From: Actinomyces sp. ICM47
GTDB taxonomy: Bacteria; Actinomycetota; Actinomycetes; Actinomycetales; Actinomycetaceae
NCBI RefSeq assembly: GCF_000278725.1
Contig: NZ_ALCA01000108.1
Coordinates: 1-19,641 of the forward strand
Reading direction: 5' to 3'
DNA length: 19,641 bases
The translations under genes were made by a program, and so were the position numbers. Within the stretch, counting starts at the first letter, position 1, and each line of letters begins with the position of its first letter. The notes under the pieces are model-generated. The model worked only from the letters and a program-made list of their open reading frames with translations. It made no database searches and was not told the origin of the DNA. Below are positions 15,965 through 19,641 of this stretch, one piece after another.

Positions 15965-16612
15965 ATGTCTACTCCTCAGCAGCCTTACGGGCAGCAGCCT
16001 GACTATGGCCAGCAGCCTTACGGTCAGCAGGCCGGTTACGGTCAGCAGGCGGCCAACGGTCAGCAGGCCGGCTATGGCCAGCAGCCTTACGGTCAGCAGC
16101 CCGGTTACGGTCAGCAGGCCGGCTATGGTCAGCAGCCTTATGGCCAGCCCGGCTACGGTCAGCAGCCTTACGGTCAGCAGGCCGGCTATGGTCAGCAGCC
16201 CTACAGTCAGCCCGGCTACGGGCAGCAGCCTTATGGCCAGCCCGGCTACGGTCAGCAGGCTGCATACGGTCAGCAGCCTTATGGCCAGCCCGGCTACGGT
16301 CAGCCCGGATTCAACGCTCCCATGCTGGGTAAGCCTCGTAAGACTGCGGGCCTTCTCAACCTTTTCCTCGGCGGTGTTGGTGCCGGCGACTTCTTCCTTG
16401 GCCACAAGCAGATCGGTTTCATCAAGGTCGCCGTGACCGTGGTCCTGAACGTGCTTTACTTGGCGACGTTCGACTGGGAGCTGAGCGAAGCGAATCCGTT
16501 CGCTTTCTTCCTGATGTTCATCTGGGCGTGCTGCGTGCTCGCCTGCGCGATCATGACCTTCATGGGCAAGTGGATCTACGCACGGGATGCGAACGGCGTT
16601 CCGACCGTCTGA
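15965..16612 (+). CDS. TM2-domain membrane protein with long YGQQ/YGQP repeat region
   Basis: 215 residues. Residues 1-118 are almost only Tyr, Gly, Gln, Pro and Ala in imperfect units such as [11 protein letters not shown] and YGQPG, with about 19 tyrosines and no charge apart from one Asp; this part must be disordered. Residues 120-215 are membrane: [24 protein letters not shown], the TM2-type turn with G-x-F-x-G spacing, then hydrophobic segments at about 153-172 and 178-203, ending in a short polar tail. TM2 proteins are small bacterial membrane proteins of unclear role; YGQ-rich N-termini are known in actinobacteria. ATG with CAGGAGA four bases upstream. The second TM2 gene 353 bases downstream is a probable paralogue. 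Confidence 0.85.
   Translation: MSTPQQPYGQQPDYGQQPYGQQAGYGQQAANGQQAGYGQQPYGQQPGYGQQAGYGQQPYGQPGYGQQPYGQQAGYGQQPYSQPGYGQQPYGQPGYGQQAAYGQQPYGQPGYGQPGFNAPMLGKPRKTAGLLNLFLGGVGAGDFFLGHKQIGFIKVAVTVVLNVLYLATFDWELSEANPFAFFLMFIWACCVLACAIMTFMGKWIYARDANGVPTV
15986..16311 (+). repeat. Coding repeats (TACGGTCAGCAG / TATGGCCAGCCC units)
   Basis: Imperfect tandem units of 12-15 bases encoding YGQQ, YGQP and [10 protein letters not shown], in phase with codons. Expansion or loss of units would change protein length without frameshift. Confidence 0.85.
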
Positions 16613-16651
16613 CGTACTCGCGCGCATCTGAACAGGCGCGTAAGTGAGCGC

Positions 16652-16685
16652 CGTGTGGGACTCGGCTGATGCCGGGTCCCACACG
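16652..16685 (+). terminator. Long hairpin terminator after the first TM2 gene
   Basis: 15 pairs, CGTGTGGGACTCGGC (16652-16666) against GCCGGGTCCCACACG (16671-16685) with one T-G pair and loop TGAT. Only a short T-poor sequence (TGTATCT) follows. Confidence 0.7.
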
Positions 16686-16965
16686 TGTATCTAGTGCTCC
16701 TCACGTTTCTCTGTCCGGGTGCAGCGACGCCCCGTACGCGAGCGTCTCACTGCGTGTCCGAGCTGTTTTGTGGTGTATAGCGCGTGGTGCGGACGAGCGG
16801 CCCTCGGTCCCAAAATGCTTGTCGGAACGCGTTTGCGGGCACGCTCGGGGCGCGATCGGGGGTCTTTCGGGGTCGCTGCGGATGACGAAAAGTGGTGTCG
16901 ACACGCTAGGCTATGCGGGTGCGGCCCGCAGCCGTCACTTCCCACGACAATCGAAAGGCTTAGTT
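16686..16965 (+). promoter_or_regulatory. Non-coding stretch with the promoter of the second TM2 gene
   Basis: No gene supported between the hairpin and ATG 16966. A candidate promoter has TGACGA (16883-16888) and TAGGCT (16907-16912) 18 bases apart, and the spacer carries the perfect palindrome GTGTCGACAC (16895-16904). GAAAGG (16953-16958) is the ribosome site. Confidence 0.4.
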
Positions 16966-17394
16966 ATGACGACGCCCAACCCCTTCAACTCGGAGGACCA
17001 GACCTCGGTGCCCGCGCCGGATGCTCCCAGCTTCCCCCAGGCCTCGACCCCCGGTTACGACCAGGCCAACGCTGCTCCGGGTGCACAGCAGCCCGTCTAT
17101 GGCCAGCCTGCTTACGGCCAGCCTGCTTACGGCCAGCCCGCCTTTGGTCAGGGTGCCTACGCGACCCCGCCCAAGCAGTGGATCGTCGCGCTGCTCCTGG
17201 CGTTCTTCGTCGGAATCTTCGGTATCCACAACTTCTACCTGGGCTACACCACCAAGGGCATCATCCAGCTGATCCTGTCCCTGACCGTCATCGGTATGCT
17301 CGTCACGGGCATCTGGGCCTTCGTTGAGTTCATCATGATCATCATGCGTTACGGTGCCTACGGCTGCGACGCGCAGGGCCGTCCCCTGGAGTGA
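16966..17394 (+). CDS. TM2-domain membrane protein, shorter paralogue
   Basis: 142 residues. N-terminus 1-63 is Pro/Ala/Gln-rich and disordered, with three tandem YGQPA units (encoded by 15-base repeats GGCCAGCCTGCTTAC near 17100-17130). Residues about 67-130 form a clear TM2 domain: KQWIVALLLAFFVGIFGIHNFYLGY, the typical F-x-G-x-x-G-x-H-x-F-Y-L-G motif, followed by a second hydrophobic segment GIIQLILSLTVIGMLVTGIWAFVEFIMIIM. Start at ATG 16966 with GAAAGG seven bases upstream; a longer open frame upstream is non-coding sequence. Role unknown; TM2 proteins may be scaffolds or channels. The domain is far closer to the family consensus than its upstream neighbour. Confidence 0.9.
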   Translation: MTTPNPFNSEDQTSVPAPDAPSFPQASTPGYDQANAAPGAQQPVYGQPAYGQPAYGQPAFGQGAYATPPKQWIVALLLAFFVGIFGIHNFYLGYTTKGIIQLILSLTVIGMLVTGIWAFVEFIMIIMRYGAYGCDAQGRPLE

Positions 17395-17428
17395 TCCGCT
17401 GAGGCTGTTGTCGCGGCGCTGAGTGTGC

Positions 17429-17434
17429 GACAAT
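17429..17434 (+). promoter_or_regulatory. -10 box of a leaderless dcd transcript
   Basis: GACAAT ends six bases before ATG 17441, and no Shine-Dalgarno sequence is present. TTGTCG (17408-17413) may be the -35, though only 15 bases away. Confidence 0.5.
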
Positions 17435-17440
17435 CGAGTC

Positions 17441-18022
17441 ATGCTGCTCAGTGACCGCGACATCAACGTCTCTCTGGATTCCGGCCGGATTCGTCTCGAT
17501 CCTCTGGACCGTGGCCTGGTTCAGCCAGCCAGTATTGACGTGCGGCTGGATCGCCTCTTTTGTCTCTTCGATAATCACCGCTACTCGGTGATCGACCCTG
17601 CGGCGGATCAGTCGGATCTGACGCGACGTATCGACGTGGGGCCGGATCAGCCCTTCGTCCTGCACCCCGGCGAGTTTGTCCTGGGTGCCACCTACGAGCT
17701 GGTCACCCTCGGCGACGACATCGCCGCGCGCCTTGAGGGCAAGTCGTCGCTGGGGCGCCTCGGCCTCCTCACCCACTCCACCGCGGGCTTCATCGACCCC
17801 GGTTTCTCCGGTCATGTGACCCTCGAGTTGTCCAACGCGGCGACGATGCCGATCCTGCTCTACCCGGGCATGAAGATCGGGCAGCTGTGCTTCTTCGACC
17901 TGTCTTCCCCGGCCGAGCATCCCTACGGCTCGCAGGGCGCTGGCTCCCACTATCAGGGTCAGCGAGGCCCCACGCCGTCCCGGACGCACCAGCGCTTCAC
18001 TCGCACACGCATTGATCGGTGA
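17441..18022 (+). CDS. dcd: dCTP deaminase, dUMP-forming (bifunctional DCD-DUT type)
   Basis: Deaminates dCTP and, in this subtype, also hydrolyses the product to dUMP and pyrophosphate, feeding thymidylate synthesis while keeping dUTP low. 193 residues starting MLLSDRDI, as in Mycobacterium tuberculosis Dcd, to which it is very similar over its whole length (from memory). Core motif [20 protein letters not shown] (100-119), with the likely catalytic E129 in HVTLELSN; C-terminal [19 protein letters not shown] closes over the triphosphate. Start at ATG 17441, with a -10 box at leaderless distance; six extra upstream codons are possible but lie in the promoter. The next gene begins one base after the stop. 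Confidence 0.95.
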   Translation: MLLSDRDINVSLDSGRIRLDPLDRGLVQPASIDVRLDRLFCLFDNHRYSVIDPAADQSDLTRRIDVGPDQPFVLHPGEFVLGATYELVTLGDDIAARLEGKSSLGRLGLLTHSTAGFIDPGFSGHVTLELSNAATMPILLYPGMKIGQLCFFDLSSPAEHPYGSQGAGSHYQGQRGPTPSRTHQRFTRTRIDR

Positions 18023-18023
18023 C

Positions 18024-19598
18024 ATGATGGAGTCTCCCCACCCTCCCTTTCCGTCCCGGCTCGCGCGCAGGCGCGCCGAGCGTGCGGCGCGCGCTGCCGC
18101 AGCTGATGCGGCCGAACAGGACGCGCCTCTCGCACTGGAATCGGCGGTAACGCCTCCGCCTGAACCTGAGAACCTGCCGCCGACGGCACCTCCTCTGCCT
18201 GAACCCGCGGATCCGACCCCGCGCCTACTACCCCCGCCCGCCGGTCAGCGGGCCACCACGATGCGCACGGGCGTCATAACGGGCGTCGTGCTGCCCGGCA
18301 TGGCCCCGCGTACCGGCCAGGTCACGAACCGGAACGATGCGCCGCCCCCGCCCTCGCCGGTCAGGCGTTCCTTCAAGGAACGCATGGCGAGTGCCCACTC
18401 CAGCCTGGCGGACTCGGTCCTTACGTCCGCGACGGGCAGCCCGATCATGCAGACGAACGTGTCCTTGATCGGCCTGAGCACCACCCAGGAGCCGGCGTTC
18501 CAGATTGCCGCAGACGGCGAGATCACCAGCGCGGAGGCTGCCGTGCCGATTGCCGCCGCCATCGAGGTTAGCGAACCCGCAGGCGTTATCGACATGCAGG
18601 AAGCCCTGGGTCACCACCTGTTCCTCGTGTCGGAGGCCGTGGATCCGGCCGAGCTGGAGGCCCTCGCGATCTCCATGTGGGATGACGCCGGCTGGCTCGC
18701 GCCCGGTCGCCTGCACCTGTCGTCGGATGCCGAGCTTGAGGGCCCGTGGTCCCTGGATCAGCCGACGCGCGCGCAGCTGGGCACCCCGTCCCTGCTGACG
18801 CATGCGTGGATCTTGCGCTGCCCAGTCTCGCGTGCCGAGGAGAAACCCAGCGCGGTCATGGGGGAGTGGGCGCAGGCTTTCCCCGACGGCATGCCCGTTG
18901 GTCTGGAGTACCGCGTGCTCGAGGCGCTGGGCCGCATGGCGCGTCGCCTGGCGGGCGGTTTGCGCCTGTCCGGCAGCGGCTATGTCATGGTTCCCGACGC
19001 GGACTCGGCCGTGAACCTGACGGTGTACGCGCCGCGTTGGATCAACCCGGAGGACCTGCTGTCCGCGATGCGTGAGCGCGCCGGGTTTGAGCAGATGAAG
19101 GACGCGCGCGACATCGTCCCCGAGGCCCCGGCGCTGACCCCCGCGCAGGCCGCGCAGATCGAGAAGCTGAAGGCCGAGCTGGGTCCTGTCCGCGAGGATA
19201 TTGCCTCGAAGATCGCGAAGGCCCGCGAGGAGCTGGAGGCCCAGCGTAACGAGCCGCAGGTCGTCGACGGCTACGCACTCATGTGTCCGATTGGCAATCG
19301 CTCTGACATGATGATCGAGGTCCACGCAGTCCCCTCACCCCCGCGCGTGCTGCGCTGGGAGCCGTGGACGACAGGCGCGATCATCGAGTATCAGGTTCGC
19401 TGGCTGTCCGGCCTGGCCCCGACGCCCGGCACGAACACGATGAGCCGCACCGCGCGCCGCGAGCGTCTGCGTTCGGCGCAGGAGGTCGAGAAGGCTGCGG
19501 GCTTGATTGCGACCCTCGTGGGCGGCAACGTCATCGACGAAGACGGCTTCCTCGTCGGTTTGGCAGATGTTTCCGCCGAGGAAGACGAAGCTGAGTAG
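18024..19598 (+). CDS. Conserved-looking protein of unknown function, 524 residues
   Basis: Not recognised. No signal peptide or membrane segment, so probably cytoplasmic. Residues 1-115 are disordered: a basic Ala/Arg helix (SRLARRRAERAARAAAADAAEQ), then Pro-rich segments (PPPEPENLPPTAPPLPEP), then RRSFKERMASAHSSLADSVL. The middle (about 160-365) is folded, with many Trp and hydrophobics (SMWDDAGWLAPGRLHL, LTHAWILRCPVSRAEE, VNLTVYAPRWINPEDL). A coiled coil follows at about 372-410 (TPAQAAQIEKLKAELGPVRED and on), then a beta-rich part (VDGYALMCPIG, VLRWEPWTTGAIIEYQVRWLSG) and an acidic end (SAEEDEAE). Start is ATG 18024 or 18027, one base after the dcd stop; TTG 18012 is a less likely alternative. 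It is co-transcribed with dcd. Codon use and GC match its neighbours. Confidence 0.75.
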   Translation: MMESPHPPFPSRLARRRAERAARAAAADAAEQDAPLALESAVTPPPEPENLPPTAPPLPEPADPTPRLLPPPAGQRATTMRTGVITGVVLPGMAPRTGQVTNRNDAPPPPSPVRRSFKERMASAHSSLADSVLTSATGSPIMQTNVSLIGLSTTQEPAFQIAADGEITSAEAAVPIAAAIEVSEPAGVIDMQEALGHHLFLVSEAVDPAELEALAISMWDDAGWLAPGRLHLSSDAELEGPWSLDQPTRAQLGTPSLLTHAWILRCPVSRAEEKPSAVMGEWAQAFPDGMPVGLEYRVLEALGRMARRLAGGLRLSGSGYVMVPDADSAVNLTVYAPRWINPEDLLSAMRERAGFEQMKDARDIVPEAPALTPAQAAQIEKLKAELGPVREDIASKIAKAREELEAQRNEPQVVDGYALMCPIGNRSDMMIEVHAVPSPPRVLRWEPWTTGAIIEYQVRWLSGLAPTPGTNTMSRTARRERLRSAQEVEKAAGLIATLVGGNVIDEDGFLVGLADVSAEEDEAE

Positions 19599-19641
19599 TA
19601 GGCCGCGTCCGTAGATTCGGCTTTTCAGCAGGTGAACGAAA

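Noticed and set aside
16669..16965. N-terminal extension of the second TM2 protein
   Set aside because: The extension covers a hairpin and the promoter; ATG 16966 has its own ribosome site and starts a typical N-terminus.
18228..19325. Minus-strand open frame opposite the unknown 524-residue protein
   Set aside because: The plus-strand frame has the ordered composition, coiled coil and coupling to dcd; the minus frame is Arg/Gly/His-rich shadow.

Overview
The window is high-GC actinobacterial DNA. The best guess from gene order, protein style and several apparently leaderless starts is a member of the Actinomycetaceae (Actinomyces/Schaalia type). This is a judgement from sequence character and remembered family members, not from a database match. 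It looks like ordinary chromosome: no phage, plasmid, insertion sequence, rRNA or CRISPR was seen.

Layout. (1) 1-7850, all on the plus strand: the 3' part of dnaX, recR, an OmpR-type response regulator and its sensor kinase (TrcR/TrcS-like), then aspartokinase and aspartate-semialdehyde dehydrogenase, the two shared first steps to diaminopimelate/lysine, threonine and methionine. (2) 7851-8733: a mostly non-coding stretch with a minus-strand tRNA-Gly(CCC), its terminator and promoter, and a symmetric array of six copies of a 10-base motif on a 19-base period. (3) 8734-10418: a MutT-like Nudix hydrolase, a TetR regulator with its own probable operator, and thioredoxin with a strong terminator. 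(4) 10358-11280, minus strand: a doubtful small hydrophobic ORF and a GNAT acetyltransferase. (5) 11448-14796: a three-gene, translationally coupled exporter (membrane-fusion protein, ABC ATPase, MacB/FtsX-type permease). (6) 14873-15796, minus: a MutY-type adenine glycosylase. (7) 15965-17394: two TM2-domain membrane proteins with YGQ-rich N-termini, the first with a very long one. (8) 17441-19598: a dCTP deaminase of the bifunctional (dUMP-forming) type, followed one base later by a 524-residue protein of unknown function.

How the parts relate. Several genes serve DNA replication/repair and nucleotide-pool hygiene (dnaX, recR, mutT-like, mutY, dcd, thioredoxin), but they are separate transcription units. 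The amino-acid pair ask-asd is separated by a palindrome.

The most unusual signals are: (a) a recurring inverted repeat with arms GACGAGGCC / GGCCTCGTC that sits both between genes and, in one fixed reading frame, inside three protein genes as apparent insertions (kinase, acetyltransferase, permease), like a palindromic mini-element; (b) the 19-base-period dyad array at 8195-8293; (c) perfect palindromes placed on the ask, tetR and TM2-gene promoters; (d) leaderless genes whose -10 box ends exactly six bases before the start codon; (e) an internal start in ask that would make a separate regulatory subunit.
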